From Chloroflexota bacterium (lineage in GTDB: Bacteria > Chloroflexota > Anaerolineae > Anaerolineales > Villigracilaceae), in assembly GCA_016234555.1 (NCBI GenBank), contig JACRBJ010000044.1, positions 1 to 64,000 on the forward strand: a stretch of DNA of 64,000 nt. The letters are read 5' to 3'. Every line of letters begins with the position of its first letter. The first letter of the stretch is position 1. Below the pieces are notes generated by a model, which was not told where the DNA came from, did no database searches, and was given only the letters and a program-made list of their open reading frames with translations. Both the position numbers and the translations under genes were made by a program. This document shows positions 25,562 to 34,814 of this stretch, piece after piece.

Positions 25562-26680
25562 CTATGGATTCATATTGACGGTTGGCAGTACTCCGTTCGA
25601 GAAAATCAAATTCGGGAAAACGCCCTCAGGTGTGAAAATGAATTTATCCGTCTGCTTGATGGCTGCGGAGTTTGCCAGCGCGATTTGCAGGGAAACATAC
25701 GATGGATATTTTTGGTAAAGTTCAGCCAACGCAAGTTCCTTGGCAATATCCACCAAAGCCTGCTCTGCAGAAACCTTTTGCTGGAGGGTGGTTAACTCCA
25801 ACTGCGCCTGAGCGTTGACCTGTTCCTGTTTGATCACCGCAAGTTCGGCTTCCAATTGCTGACGTTTGATGTCCTGCAATGTGGCTTGCTGACGAGCTTC
25901 CTCTTGAAGTTTGGATTGCTCCACCCGAATGCGACCTTCCTCTACGGCTTGTTGAGCGATGGCTTCCTGTTTGGCTTTTTCGGCGTCCTGTTTGGCTTTT
26001 TCAGTCGCCAGGCGGCTTTGGACGATGGCATCCAAGCCAGCTTGCACTTCAGGTGAAATGGTAATTTGCGGCACTGCCACGTTTCGCACTTCCAAACCGA
26101 GGGGTTCAGCCAGCCCGCTCAGCTCGTCGTCGATACACGCCCGCAGGTCGTCGCGTCCAGACCCAATCACCGCCTCGTCGAATTTCTTGTCGCCCACACA
26201 GACCTTCATTGCCTGCAAGGTAAAGGCTGTCATGCGTTGCTGTAAAGATTCGTCGCTCAAATAAATATTTCGGTATCTCGAATAGTTCGAGATGACAACA
26301 TCCGCCTCCCTCGGGCGGAATACGTCTGCCGTGACTTCAAGCCCAATGCGCTGTTTGTCAATCGTGATCAATTCGGGGTCGTCCACTGTGATGGCAACCG
26401 CGCTGGTTGTGACTTTGACCAGATCCACGAACAAGCCAAAGTCATAGGCAATACCCGGCTGGAGGACGCTTTGAATTTTGCCCGCCTGAATCTTGATGCC
26501 GACTTGGTCGTTTTCGATTACCTCGAAATACCAGAACGATTTGCTGACACTTGCAAGAATGGCAACAACAATGATCCCGATCACCAGTCCAACCAGCCAG
26601 CCCGGAATCATGGACAGGAAAGGTATCCGTGACCTGGGATTTGAATCCTGCCTTGGAGGTTGTGCGTTTGGGTTTTTCAT
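25562..26680 (-). CDS. SPFH/Band 7 (flotillin-like) membrane protein
   Basis: This 372-residue protein has a Pro-rich short N-terminus, one membrane helix (about 28-50, GLVIGIIVVAILA), a Band 7/SPFH domain (about 55-225) and a long Glu/Gln/Lys/Ala coiled coil (225-320) rich in AEKAKQEA-type repeats. The family forms oligomeric scaffolds on membranes that organise other proteins or proteases. No NfeD-like partner is adjacent. It lies 23 nt upstream of the conserved hypothetical gene. Confidence 0.85.
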   Translation of the reverse strand: MKNPNAQPPRQDSNPRSRIPFLSMIPGWLVGLVIGIIVVAILASVSKSFWYFEVIENDQVGIKIQAGKIQSVLQPGIAYDFGLFVDLVKVTTSAVAITVDDPELITIDKQRIGLEVTADVFRPREADVVISNYSRYRNIYLSDESLQQRMTAFTLQAMKVCVGDKKFDEAVIGSGRDDLRACIDDELSGLAEPLGLEVRNVAVPQITISPEVQAGLDAIVQSRLATEKAKQDAEKAKQEAIAQQAVEEGRIRVEQSKLQEEARQQATLQDIKRQQLEAELAVIKQEQVNAQAQLELTTLQQKVSAEQALVDIAKELALAELYQKYPSYVSLQIALANSAAIKQTDKFIFTPEGVFPNLIFSNGVLPTVNMNP

Positions 26681-26714
26681 TCTTTATCTCCTCGGTTTTG
26701 ATAAATTAGGAAAA

Positions 26715-27353
26715 CTACCTCGATCCTACAAAGAGATTATACGTCTTCTCATGCCCCACAGTTGTTTCAATTCCATGACCCGAAAGTAACCTCGTCTCAT
26801 CGGGCAGGGTGAATATCTGCGTGCGGATGCTGTCCACCAACGTGTCCCAATCTCCACCGGGCAGGTCGGTGCGACCAACGCTTCCGTTGAAAATCAGGTC
26901 GCCACAGAAACAGACTTTTTCCTTTGCCACATACAACACGCAAAGTCCCTTCGTGTGACCTGGGGTGTGGCGGACTTCAAACTCGTTCGAGCCAAGTTGA
27001 AGTTTCATGCCCTGCTGAAAGTCAATTGTCGGTTCGGGACCTGGGTCAATGTCGAAGCCAAAGACTGATCCACCACCGCCAGCGCGCCAGAGGACGTGGT
27101 CGTCGGGATGGAGGGCAACGAGAGGCAGCGGATTCAACGAATCAGCGATGGCGGCGGCTCCGCCGATATGGTCGAAGTGTGCGTGCGTGTACCAGAGATG
27201 ACCAATCCGCCAGCCGCGATCCTGCGCTGCTTTGAGGATGATGTGCCCGTCCCAGGCGGGGTCGATGACGGCGGCTTCTTTTGTGTCAGGGTCGGCGACG
27301 AGATAGGCATTGGTCGAGACGGGACCGAGGGTGAAGGTGAGAATTTCAAGCAT
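26715..27353 (-). CDS. MBL-fold metallo-hydrolase, glyoxalase II-like
   Basis: This 212-residue metallo-beta-lactamase fold protein has the metal motif THAHFDHIGG (HxHxDH), HTPGHTKG, and GDLIFNGSVGRTDLPGGD. All metal ligands appear present. The family hydrolyses thioesters such as lactoylglutathione or related compounds; the exact substrate is not readable from sequence. It is on the minus strand between the MFS gene and the flotillin-like gene. Confidence 0.87.
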   Translation of the reverse strand: MLEILTFTLGPVSTNAYLVADPDTKEAAVIDPAWDGHIILKAAQDRGWRIGHLWYTHAHFDHIGGAAAIADSLNPLPLVALHPDDHVLWRAGGGGSVFGFDIDPGPEPTIDFQQGMKLQLGSNEFEVRHTPGHTKGLCVLYVAKEKVCFCGDLIFNGSVGRTDLPGGDWDTLVDSIRTQIFTLPDETRLLSGHGIETTVGHEKTYNLFVGSR

Positions 27354-27358
27354 GATTT

Positions 27359-27412
27359 TGATTTCCGATTTACGATTTTGGATTTACGATTTTGGATTTA
27401 CGATTTTTGAGG
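27359..27412. repeat. Tandem heptanucleotide repeat between mbl and MFS genes
   Basis: Units of GATTTAC and GATTTTG alternate from 27359 to 27412. The array runs into the 3' end of the MFS gene (minus-strand stop at 27398), so the last codons of that gene are made from the repeat. The same GATTTAC unit occurs at 43093. Confidence 0.7.
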
Positions 27413-28522
27413 TTGTGGTGAAAAGATGTAACCGATTAAGATCGAAACGCCAATCAATCCCACCGCCAGCGGATAGATCAGGAACGGGTCGCGCTCGAAG
27501 ATGAAACCGGCAATCGGCGGGGCAATGATAAAGATGATCGAACTGACAGTTTCCATCGTCCCATAAGTCAATCCCATCTGCGAGGTGTGGACAAGTCCGC
27601 GAGCCTGCGCCATCGCCATCGGGCGCGCGGCGCGGAATCCGCCGAGGAGGAAATAGCCAAGCATGAAGACGGGCATCCCCGCTCCCCGCCAGATGAGCAG
27701 GGCAAACAGCGCCACCAAAGCCTGCGCCGCCAAAAATCCATTGCGCGGTTTGACCCGGCTGAAGGCAAGCGCCAGCAGGGAATTTCCCAACGCGCCCGCG
27801 GAAAATATCCAGCCTGTTTCAGTCAGGGATAGGTTGCGCACGCCTTTGAGGAAGTTCGGCGTTAACGGCTGGGAAAGATACATGGCAAAGATGGCAAACG
27901 CATAGACCATCACAAAGCTGATGAAGCGCGCGTTGTTCCATAAACCAGTCGGCGGGGCGGCGGGATCGTGTTTGTCCAGGGGCTGGGGTTGAACCAAAAC
28001 GATAAAAAGGGAGGATACAACAAAAATTCCAAAGGCAACCAGGTAACTGGTTTTCATTTCGTAGTGTTCGGCAATCCACCCACCTGAGACGGGACCCAGC
28101 GCCATGCCGAGACTGTAGGTTGCCGTCGTCAGCGAGAGCGCCGTGCCAACCTCCCATTTGCCGCGCGCCGCGGTGACGTAGCTGCTGAGCGGCGAAGCCA
28201 CAAACGCGGTCACGCCGTACAAAAACAAACCGACAAGATAAAACGGCAGGCTTTTCGCAAGTCCCATCATCAACGTGGAGACCACGCCCAGCAGCCAGGC
28301 GGTAATCAACAACGGACGGCGACCAATCCTGTCGGCGAGATGTCCGCCTGGGATGTGGGTGATCGCCATGAAAAAGCCAAACGCGCCGAGGGCGAATCCC
28401 ACCTGTTGTTTGCTCAAAAGAAATTCCGTCTCCAGCCGAATCGGCACGAAGTTGAAAAACATCCCTTCGCCGATCCCCCAAAGCATCAGCGCAATTGCAA
28501 CGAATAAAAGGTTTCGATTCAA
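27398..28522 (-). CDS. Major facilitator superfamily transporter
   Basis: This 374-residue MFS protein has about 12 helices, the loop-2 motif GGHLADRIGRRPLLI and a typical N-terminal half starting NLLFVAIALMLWGIGEGMFF. It is 12-TM and somewhat short. The substrate is unknown; drug or metabolite efflux is possible. It follows the alpha/beta hydrolase gene, with an inverted repeat between them. Confidence 0.82.
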   Translation of the reverse strand: MNRNLLFVAIALMLWGIGEGMFFNFVPIRLETEFLLSKQQVGFALGAFGFFMAITHIPGGHLADRIGRRPLLITAWLLGVVSTLMMGLAKSLPFYLVGLFLYGVTAFVASPLSSYVTAARGKWEVGTALSLTTATYSLGMALGPVSGGWIAEHYEMKTSYLVAFGIFVVSSLFIVLVQPQPLDKHDPAAPPTGLWNNARFISFVMVYAFAIFAMYLSQPLTPNFLKGVRNLSLTETGWIFSAGALGNSLLALAFSRVKPRNGFLAAQALVALFALLIWRGAGMPVFMLGYFLLGGFRAARPMAMAQARGLVHTSQMGLTYGTMETVSSIIFIIAPPIAGFIFERDPFLIYPLAVGLIGVSILIGYIFSPQPQKS

Positions 28523-28537
28523 GTTTTCCTCTACAAA

Positions 28538-28633
28538 AGACCTGACAGGTTTTCACGAGCGTTCGATAAAGAGCCCAACCGTAACTCACGCGAGCCTTGA
28601 TTAATCCGGCTCACCTTGAAACCTGTCAGGTCT
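28538..28633. repeat. Paired 15-bp inverted repeat (ACCTGACAGGT type)
   Basis: AGACCTGACAGGTTT at 28538-28552 recurs as its exact reverse complement at 28619-28633, 66 nt apart. Each arm also contains its own palindrome (ACCTGACAGGT). The right arm includes the stop codon of the hydrolase gene. It shares a core with the repeat at 5358. Confidence 0.75.
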
Positions 28634-29408
28634 GACCTTCCACCCTTTTGATAAAGTCCCGCGCAATTTCAAAGACCTGCCCACGCGCCGCATCCCGCGT
28701 CAACACATGACCCGACCCCGTCACATAATGTCTGGATTTGTCGGGAGCGTTCACCAGTCCCGCGTAGATTCGCTCCATGTTTTCGGGCGGCACAGAACGG
28801 TCATCCCGCGAATGGATCAAGCAAACAGGCACGGTGATTTGTGGCAGGACAGCATGCATCTTTTCGAGCAGCGCCGCCAGTTCCGCCGCCGACCGAAGCG
28901 GGTTCAACGGATACGAAATGTGATCCTTGAAGGCTTCCTTGTCGAGCCAGCTGCCTCCCGCCTCGTCCTCCTTTTCCTTGGGAGCGTATGTTTGGAAACG
29001 GCTCATGAATTTGATCTGCCACACGGGATGGTTGTCCGCAATTTCATACGGAGCAGCCATCGACACCACGCCTTTGACCTTCAAACGCGCCGACATAAAC
29101 AAACTCAACGAGCCTCCCATCGAAAGCCCGACAAGATAGAGGCTGTCGGTCACGCAGCGCAAAAGGTTGTAACCGTCCTCGACGGAGGCGGTCCAATCCG
29201 TCCAGCGCGAGCGGACCATATCCTCGATGCGGGTGGCATGTCCTGCCAGCCGCACGCCAAGACAGGTGAAGCCGAGTTCGCGGTTGAGGTACTCCCCCAT
29301 CCAGCGCATTTCCTTGGGCGTGCCGGTAAAACCATGCACGAGCAAAATGCCCGTGCGCCCGCCAGGAAGAAAGAAAGGTTCAGTTGTAGGAATGGTTTGG
29401 GTGGTCAC
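28626..29408 (-). CDS. Alpha/beta hydrolase, carboxylesterase-like
   Basis: The 260-residue hydrolase has the oxyanion segment [13 protein letters not shown], the nucleophile elbow GLSMGGSLS, a late Asp in DDRSVPPE and His in GSGHVLTRD. The lid and length match thermostable carboxylesterases of the Est30 type. Its ATG overlaps the aroQ stop (ATGA), so it may be the last gene of the aromatic operon, although the function has no obvious link. Confidence 0.85.
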   Translation of the reverse strand: MTTQTIPTTEPFFLPGGRTGILLVHGFTGTPKEMRWMGEYLNRELGFTCLGVRLAGHATRIEDMVRSRWTDWTASVEDGYNLLRCVTDSLYLVGLSMGGSLSLFMSARLKVKGVVSMAAPYEIADNHPVWQIKFMSRFQTYAPKEKEDEAGGSWLDKEAFKDHISYPLNPLRSAAELAALLEKMHAVLPQITVPVCLIHSRDDRSVPPENMERIYAGLVNAPDKSRHYVTGSGHVLTRDAARGQVFEIARDFIKRVEGQT

Positions 29409-29845
29409 GCCCCAATTATATCAATGAGACCGCGCAGCCCCAACTCGTAAGACCGCCAGCCAAAGCCCGTCACCTTGCCCTTGCACACCGCCGACACCAG
29501 CGACTTATGCCGAAACTCCTCGCGGGCATACACATTCGACAAATGCACCTCGATCACAGGAATCACAATCGACGAAATCGCATCGCGCAGCGCCACCGAC
29601 GTATGGGTGTATCCGCCAGGGTTGAGCACCACGCCCGCCGCCCAGGTCCGCGCATCGTGCAGGGCATCGATCAACGCCCCCTCATGGTTTGATTGCAGGC
29701 AGGTCACCTCCGCGCCCAACTCCGCGCCCAGGGCAATCATCTTCTTGTTGATGTCATCCAGCGTCATCGAGCCATACACCTCTGGCTCGCGGGTGCCAAG
29801 CAAATTCAAATTCGGTCCGTGCAAAAGCAGTATTTTCATATTCAC
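29405..29845 (-). CDS. aroQ: 3-dehydroquinate dehydratase, type II
   Basis: The type II enzyme converts 3-dehydroquinate to 3-dehydroshikimate. The 146 residues contain [16 protein letters not shown] with the catalytic Tyr, [16 protein letters not shown], and [17 protein letters not shown] with the active His and Arg. Start is either 29845 (MNMKIL) or 29839; the first overlaps the aroKB stop by 4 nt. It supplies the only dehydratase in the cluster, consistent with a complete pathway here. Confidence 0.95.
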   Translation of the reverse strand: MNMKILLLHGPNLNLLGTREPEVYGSMTLDDINKKMIALGAELGAEVTCLQSNHEGALIDALHDARTWAAGVVLNPGGYTHTSVALRDAISSIVIPVIEVHLSNVYAREEFRHKSLVSAVCKGKVTGFGWRSYELGLRGLIDIIGA

Positions 29846-31347
29846 TCCAAAACTGATTCCAAATCCGTCACATCTACCAGTTCCACTTTGCCAATCTCTA
29901 CAGGCAAAGCGAAACGAATCGCCTTTGCGTTCTTCTTCTTGTCCACCCGCATGGCGCGGATGATTTCTTCACGCGGCATTTCTCTGGGAATGGCGATGGG
30001 CAGATTCAACGCTGACAGCGAATCCTGTACCGCTTTGACCACGCCCGGAGTTGACAGCCCAATCCGAGCCGCATACGCCGCCTCGACAGCCATCCCGATG
30101 GCAATCGCCTCGCCATGCCGCAGATCAAACCTGCTGACGAGTTCCACCGCGTGGCCGACGGTGTGTCCCAAATTCAACGCCGCACGGAATCCCCTTTCGT
30201 AGGGGTCTTCCTCGATGACTTGAATCTTCACCGCAATCGCGCGTTTGACTACCTCTTCGAGATTGCTCTTCACCCAATCCATGCCGCGATTGCACATCGC
30301 AAACAAGTCAGGGTCAGAAATGATTCCGTGCTTGACCACCTCCGCCATGCCAGAGCGCAGTTCACGTTCGCTCAAAGTGAACAAAAGGCTTGGGTCAGCT
30401 AGAACCAGCTTCGGCGGGTAAAACGCCCCGATCAGGTTTTTCCCTTCGGGCAAATCAAATCCCGTCTTGCCGCCGATTGACGCATCCACCATCGAGAGCA
30501 GGGTTGTGGGCACACAAATCCAATTGATCCCGCGCATGTAGGTTGCCGCCGCAAAGCCAGCCATATCGCTGACCACACCGCCGCCGAGGGCAATGACTGT
30601 GCTTTTGCGGTCAAGTCCATTTTCAAGGAAGGACTTCCACAGGAAGGAAATGGTTTCGAGAGTCTTATGTTCCTCACCAGCGGGGATGACCACCGCCTTC
30701 GCGTTCAACGCGGCTTGAAGTTTTTCAAGGTGAAACTTCGCCACGTTTTCATCTGTGACGATGATGGGGCTTTGCAATGGATAGCTTGTCAGGTTGGAAA
30801 CCTGACCTACAATCACGTCATATTCTCCCATCGCGGAGAGGTGATGGCGGCCCAAAGCAACCTGCGCGTGATGCGCGTTCTGTTCGGCAGTTTTATTATC
30901 GACATGGATTTTGAGCGGGAAGGAGTTATAGTGCCCCTCACGTTTCGCAAGCAACGCTGAAAGTTTTGCACTCAAGTCGCCAGTCAGCAAGGGACGTTTG
31001 CCGGGCTCACCTTGCAGACGTTCGAGCAGGGTCGGTAACTCTGCCATCAGCAGGAGAATTTGTCCATTGAATTCGGCAATCGCGCGGTTTTCATCCCGCA
31101 GCAACGCGCCGCCGCCGAGGGCAATCACCGCCGCAGGCTCGGCGATGACCTTTTTCAGCGCGGCAGTTTCCAAATCACGAAAAGCAGGTTCACCCTGCCC
31201 CTCCATGATTTTCGGAATGGACATACCTGCATCGGTTTCAATGATGCGGTCAAGATCAACAAAGGGCAGCTTGAGGCTGGCGGCAATCTTCTTGCCAACC
31301 GTAGATTTGCCTGTTCCAGGGGGACCGTAGAGGAAGATGTTTTTCAT
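29842..31347 (-). CDS. aroKB: Shikimate kinase/3-dehydroquinate synthase fusion
   Basis: The protein has 501 residues in two parts. Residues 1-165 are shikimate kinase with P-loop GPPGTGKST, the substrate loop VDLDRIIE and [12 protein letters not shown]. Residues from about 175 are 3-dehydroquinate synthase with [21 protein letters not shown], a metal site (GMAEVVKHG) and NLGHTVGHA. The fusion performs two non-consecutive steps of the shikimate pathway. It overlaps aroQ by 4 nt and follows aroC after about 100 nt. The gene symbol is descriptive, formed from the two parts. Confidence 0.93.
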   Translation of the reverse strand: MKNIFLYGPPGTGKSTVGKKIAASLKLPFVDLDRIIETDAGMSIPKIMEGQGEPAFRDLETAALKKVIAEPAAVIALGGGALLRDENRAIAEFNGQILLLMAELPTLLERLQGEPGKRPLLTGDLSAKLSALLAKREGHYNSFPLKIHVDNKTAEQNAHHAQVALGRHHLSAMGEYDVIVGQVSNLTSYPLQSPIIVTDENVAKFHLEKLQAALNAKAVVIPAGEEHKTLETISFLWKSFLENGLDRKSTVIALGGGVVSDMAGFAAATYMRGINWICVPTTLLSMVDASIGGKTGFDLPEGKNLIGAFYPPKLVLADPSLLFTLSERELRSGMAEVVKHGIISDPDLFAMCNRGMDWVKSNLEEVVKRAIAVKIQVIEEDPYERGFRAALNLGHTVGHAVELVSRFDLRHGEAIAIGMAVEAAYAARIGLSTPGVVKAVQDSLSALNLPIAIPREMPREEIIRAMRVDKKKNAKAIRFALPVEIGKVELVDVTDLESVLE

Positions 31348-31451
31348 TGAATGTAGAAGTTTGAATGAGGAATGCAGAATGGGGTGTGGAACGTGGTGCG
31401 TATTCCGTTGTTTACCTGTCTAGTTGTTTACCTGTGTACGTGTTTACGTTC

Positions 31452-32624
31452 TTATTCCCAAAACACATGTGGGAAGTTATCCATTGGTAAATCTTCGAGA
31501 GTGGCTTTGCGAAGAGTCTCAAAGCGCGGTTTCATTTCGCTCATCGAGTCGCCGCCAAGTTTTTCGAGCAGGGCGTCGGCGAGGACAAAGGCAACCATGG
31601 ATTCCAGAATTGGCACGGCGCGCGGGACGGGGCAGAAATCGGAGCGTTCGTACTTGGTGGGAGCATTTTCACCAGAAGCAAGGTCAACGGTTTGTTGGGG
31701 AGTCAGGGTCGTGGCAATCGGCTTCATCGCGGCACGGATGACGATGGGCTGTCCGTTGGAGATTCCACCTTCGATGCCGCCAGCTCTGTTTGAGGTACGA
31801 GTTACAGAGTTACGAGTTACGAGCTGCATTGCATCGTGGGCTTCGGTTCCGGGCAGACGTGCGTTCTCGAAGGCGTCGCCAACTTCCACGCCCTTGATTG
31901 CCTGGACAGACATGACCGCGTGCGTCAGTTTGGCTTCGAGACGCCGATCCCATTGGACAAAACTCCCAAGTCCAACGGGGACGTTCAGCGCGACAATCTC
32001 GATCACGCCGCCGAGGGTGTTTTTGCCGTGAATGGTCTTTTCGATTTCCACCCGCATCTGATTTGCGGTTGTTTCGACGGGACAGCGCACATCGGATTCT
32101 TCGGCGCGTGTGAAACGCTCGGCGTAAGGCATATCGCCAAAGTCAGTTTGGACTTCGCCGATGGAGGAAACATATCCGCCAACGACAATCCCAAACTGCG
32201 CGAGAAAATGCCTGCACATCGCACCAGCGGCTACGCGCATCGCCGTTTCGCGAGCGGATGCGCGTTCGAGCGCGGGGCGCAGGTCCTTATATCCATACTT
32301 GACCGCTCCCGTCAAATCCGCGTGACCTGGACGCGGAGCAGTCATCGGCTCGATGGCTTTGCCCTTCCACTTCACGTGGTCATCGTTCGGGACAAGCAAC
32401 GCAATCGGCGCACCTGTGGTCTCGCCGCCCATCACACCACCGAGAATTTGCACGGTGTCCTTTTCGATTTTCATCCGTCCGCCAGAGCCGTATCCCTGCT
32501 GGCGGCGGGCAAGTTCCTTGTTGATGATGTCGGCCGTAAGCGGAAGCCCAGCAGGGATGCCATCAAGGATCGCAGTCAGCGACGGTCCGTGGGATTCTCC
32601 AGCGGTGAGGAAGCGTAGGGGCAT
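31452..32624 (-). CDS. aroC: Chorismate synthase
   Basis: The 390-residue enzyme makes chorismate from EPSP with reduced FMN. The N-terminus reads LRFLTAGESHGPSLTAILDG, and signatures include GGRMKIE, RASARETAMRVAAGA and SNRAGGIEGGISNG. Residues between the EAHDA and SNRAGG motifs are encoded by a heptanucleotide repeat (31797-31823) but the length is normal. It is 22 nt downstream of aroE in the transcription direction. Confidence 0.96.
   Translation of the reverse strand: MPLRFLTAGESHGPSLTAILDGIPAGLPLTADIINKELARRQQGYGSGGRMKIEKDTVQILGGVMGGETTGAPIALLVPNDDHVKWKGKAIEPMTAPRPGHADLTGAVKYGYKDLRPALERASARETAMRVAAGAMCRHFLAQFGIVVGGYVSSIGEVQTDFGDMPYAERFTRAEESDVRCPVETTANQMRVEIEKTIHGKNTLGGVIEIVALNVPVGLGSFVQWDRRLEAKLTHAVMSVQAIKGVEVGDAFENARLPGTEAHDAMQLVTRNSVTRTSNRAGGIEGGISNGQPIVIRAAMKPIATTLTPQQTVDLASGENAPTKYERSDFCPVPRAVPILESMVAFVLADALLEKLGGDSMSEMKPRFETLRKATLEDLPMDNFPHVFWE
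31797..31823. repeat. Heptanucleotide repeat inside aroC
   Basis: Units ACGAGTT, ACAGAGTT, ACGAGTT and ACGAG follow each other. On the coding strand they encode the loop LVTRNSVTR just before SNRAGG. The pattern resembles the intergenic repeats of this window, but the reading frame is kept. Confidence 0.6.
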
Positions 32625-32646
32625 TTCAATCTCCAGTAATCAGTGT

Positions 32647-33486
32647 TCAGTCATCAGTGGCAGTTCGTAAAATGTCGCGGGGCGGATTGTGACCAGTCCA
32701 GATTTCAAAAGCGAGAGCAGCTTGTTCAATAAGCATTCCCAACCCAGTTTCGGCGGGCAGACCAGCGGAGCGGGCGCGTTTGACAAGCAGGGTCTCACGC
32801 GGATTGTACACGCAGTCGTAAACGACAGCGCCGGTTGGGAAGGGAAAATCTTCGGGCAAGGGGCAGGTATTGCTCGCGGGGGACATGCCTAGGGGAGTTG
32901 CGTTCACAATCAACTTCATTCCACCCGACAGCGAAGACAAGCCTTCAGCCGTCATCTCCACAAAATTCCTCAAGCCATCTTGATTGAAAGAACTAATCAA
33001 CGCTTCGGCTTGTCCCACATCGGCGGGACGAACCGCCAAGGTAACCTGCCAGCCGCTTGAGAGAAGCGCCGAGACCACCGCCCGCGCCGCGCCGCCTGCG
33101 CCCAGAACCAGCGCGTGACCTGGCGCTTGAAGGGATGGAAAGCAACGCTGAATGTCACCCAAAAAGCCTGGGGCATCGGTGTTATGTCCAATGAGTTTAC
33201 CGTCTTTGAAAAAAATCGTGTTGACCGCGCCAATCGAACGGGCGGAGGGAGTCAGGTCATCGAGCAGGGGAATGACATTTTGTTTGTGCGGAATGGTGAC
33301 GTTTAAGCCCAGGATTTCCCTTGAGCGAACACAAGCAAGTAATTCTTTCAAGCCCTGCATGTCATCGGGATGGATGGAGAACAGGGAATAGTCTCCTTCC
33401 AATCCAGCCGCCTTCAAAGCCGCAGTGTGAATTTTAGGCGAAAGAGAATGTCCAAGCGGATAACCAATCAAGCCAAGATGAATCAT
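32647..33486 (-). CDS. aroE: Shikimate dehydrogenase
   Basis: The 279-residue NADP-dependent enzyme reduces 3-dehydroshikimate. It shows LIGYPLGHSLSPKIH (shikimate-binding Ser pair), NVTIPHK with the catalytic Lys, and the NADP loop GAGGAARAVVSALL. The start overlaps the aroA stop by 4 nt. Genes upstream and downstream are consecutive steps of the same pathway. Confidence 0.95.
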   Translation of the reverse strand: MIHLGLIGYPLGHSLSPKIHTAALKAAGLEGDYSLFSIHPDDMQGLKELLACVRSREILGLNVTIPHKQNVIPLLDDLTPSARSIGAVNTIFFKDGKLIGHNTDAPGFLGDIQRCFPSLQAPGHALVLGAGGAARAVVSALLSSGWQVTLAVRPADVGQAEALISSFNQDGLRNFVEMTAEGLSSLSGGMKLIVNATPLGMSPASNTCPLPEDFPFPTGAVVYDCVYNPRETLLVKRARSAGLPAETGLGMLIEQAALAFEIWTGHNPPRDILRTATDD

Positions 33487-34814
33487 CGCAAAGTCTCCAG
33501 TACTTCAAAATAATTGGGGAATGTTTTGGATACGCAGGACGGATTTTCAATGGTCACGCCATCGAAGCGCAAGCCGATAAGGGAAAATGCCATTGCCATG
33601 CGGTGGTCATTATAAGTTTGAATGTTCGCAGGTTTGAAGGCTTGGCACGGATAAATGGTCATGCCGTCTTCGTGTTCCTCCACCTGAACGCCGAGGCGTT
33701 TGAGTTCGGTGCAGGTTGCGGAGACACGGTCGGTTTCCTTCACACGGGCGGATGCAATTCCACGAATTCGGGTTGGGGAATCGGCGAACGGGGCGATGGC
33801 GGCGAGGGTTTGGGCGGTGTCGGGGATGTCGCGCATATCGATGTCAAGACCGACGATGGACAGTGGACGGTGGACGGTAATTGAATTTTCTTCTTCGGCA
33901 ACGTCACAGCCCATTTTGGATAAGACATCGAGGAAGGCAATGTCGCCCTGGACAGACTTGCGCGAGATGTTTTCCACTTTGACCGTCCCGCCGCAGATGG
34001 CTGGCGCGGCGAAGAAATAGGAGGCGGCGGAGGCGTCGGATTCGATGGCGTAATTAGAGATTAGAGAATAGAGATTGGGATGAATGGTAAAGCGACGATA
34101 GCCGTCGCGTTCCACTTCCACGCCGAAGTCGCGCATGATGGAGAGGGTCATGTCCACGTAAGGTTTGGAATTCAATTCTGTGGAAAGAATAATTTCGATT
34201 TCGCTTTGGGCATACGGAGCAACCATGAGCAAAGCGGATAGAAACTGCGAGGAAATATCACCTGCAATGGTTGTTTTTCCGCCTTTGAGACCTGACGCAA
34301 AAATTTTGATCGGAGGGCAAATCTGCCCATTCTGCACACTTGCGCCGCACGCCAGTGCAGGTGTTCTGCCTTCTGCATTTTGCAATGGCTGAATATCACA
34401 ACCCAATTGCTCCAATGCCTCCACCAAGTCGCCGATGGGACGTTCTCTCATTCGCGGCTCGCCGTCCAAAATGTATTCGCCGTTGCCGAGGGTGAGAAAT
34501 GCGGAGAGGAATCTTGCAGCTGTACCTGCGTTGCCGATGAAGAGTTCGGCCTGCTTCGCTGGGATTTTTCCGCCCAAGCCTGTGACCGTCATTTCACAAT
34601 TGGCTTCATCCAGTCGAATATCAAAGCCCAAGGTTTGCAGGGCTTTGGCAAAGTAGCGGGAGTCGTCGGAGAAGAGGGCGTTGGTCAGGCGTGTGGTCCC
34701 ATCCGCGAGGGATGCAATCAGCAGGGCACGGTTGGTCAGCGACTTGGAACCAGGCACGCAGACAGTCGCACTGAGTGGATGTGAGATTGGGTTGATTTTT
34801 AGCGAAGAGTTCAT
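33483..34814 (-). CDS. aroA: 3-phosphoshikimate 1-carboxyvinyltransferase (EPSP synthase)
   Basis: The 443-residue enzyme transfers enolpyruvyl from PEP to shikimate 3-phosphate. Motifs: PGSKSLTNRALLIASLADG, NAGTAARFLSAF, DGEPRMRERPIGDLV and a C-terminal DHRMAMAFS. Gly and Ala around NAGTAARF are as in class I, glyphosate-sensitive-like sequences, though sensitivity cannot be read from this. Two loops are encoded by heptanucleotide repeats (33854 and 34053). It overlaps tyrA and aroE by 4 nt each. Confidence 0.95.
   Translation of the reverse strand: MNSSLKINPISHPLSATVCVPGSKSLTNRALLIASLADGTTRLTNALFSDDSRYFAKALQTLGFDIRLDEANCEMTVTGLGGKIPAKQAELFIGNAGTAARFLSAFLTLGNGEYILDGEPRMRERPIGDLVEALEQLGCDIQPLQNAEGRTPALACGASVQNGQICPPIKIFASGLKGGKTTIAGDISSQFLSALLMVAPYAQSEIEIILSTELNSKPYVDMTLSIMRDFGVEVERDGYRRFTIHPNLYSLISNYAIESDASAASYFFAAPAICGGTVKVENISRKSVQGDIAFLDVLSKMGCDVAEEENSITVHRPLSIVGLDIDMRDIPDTAQTLAAIAPFADSPTRIRGIASARVKETDRVSATCTELKRLGVQVEEHEDGMTIYPCQAFKPANIQTYNDHRMAMAFSLIGLRFDGVTIENPSCVSKTFPNYFEVLETLR
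33854..33874. repeat. Heptanucleotide repeat inside aroA (GGTGGAC family)
   Basis: Three 7-nt units, CGATGGA, CAGTGGA and CGGTGGA, follow each other. On the coding strand they supply the codons of VHRPLSIVG. The same unit type builds the intergenic hairpin at 571-627. Confidence 0.6.
34053..34080. repeat. Heptanucleotide repeat inside aroA (ATTAGAG family)
   Basis: Four units, ATTAGAG, ATTAGAG, AATAGAG and ATTGGGA, lie in register. They encode NLYSLISNY on the minus strand, just before the conserved ESDASAAS segment. The frame is preserved. Confidence 0.6.
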
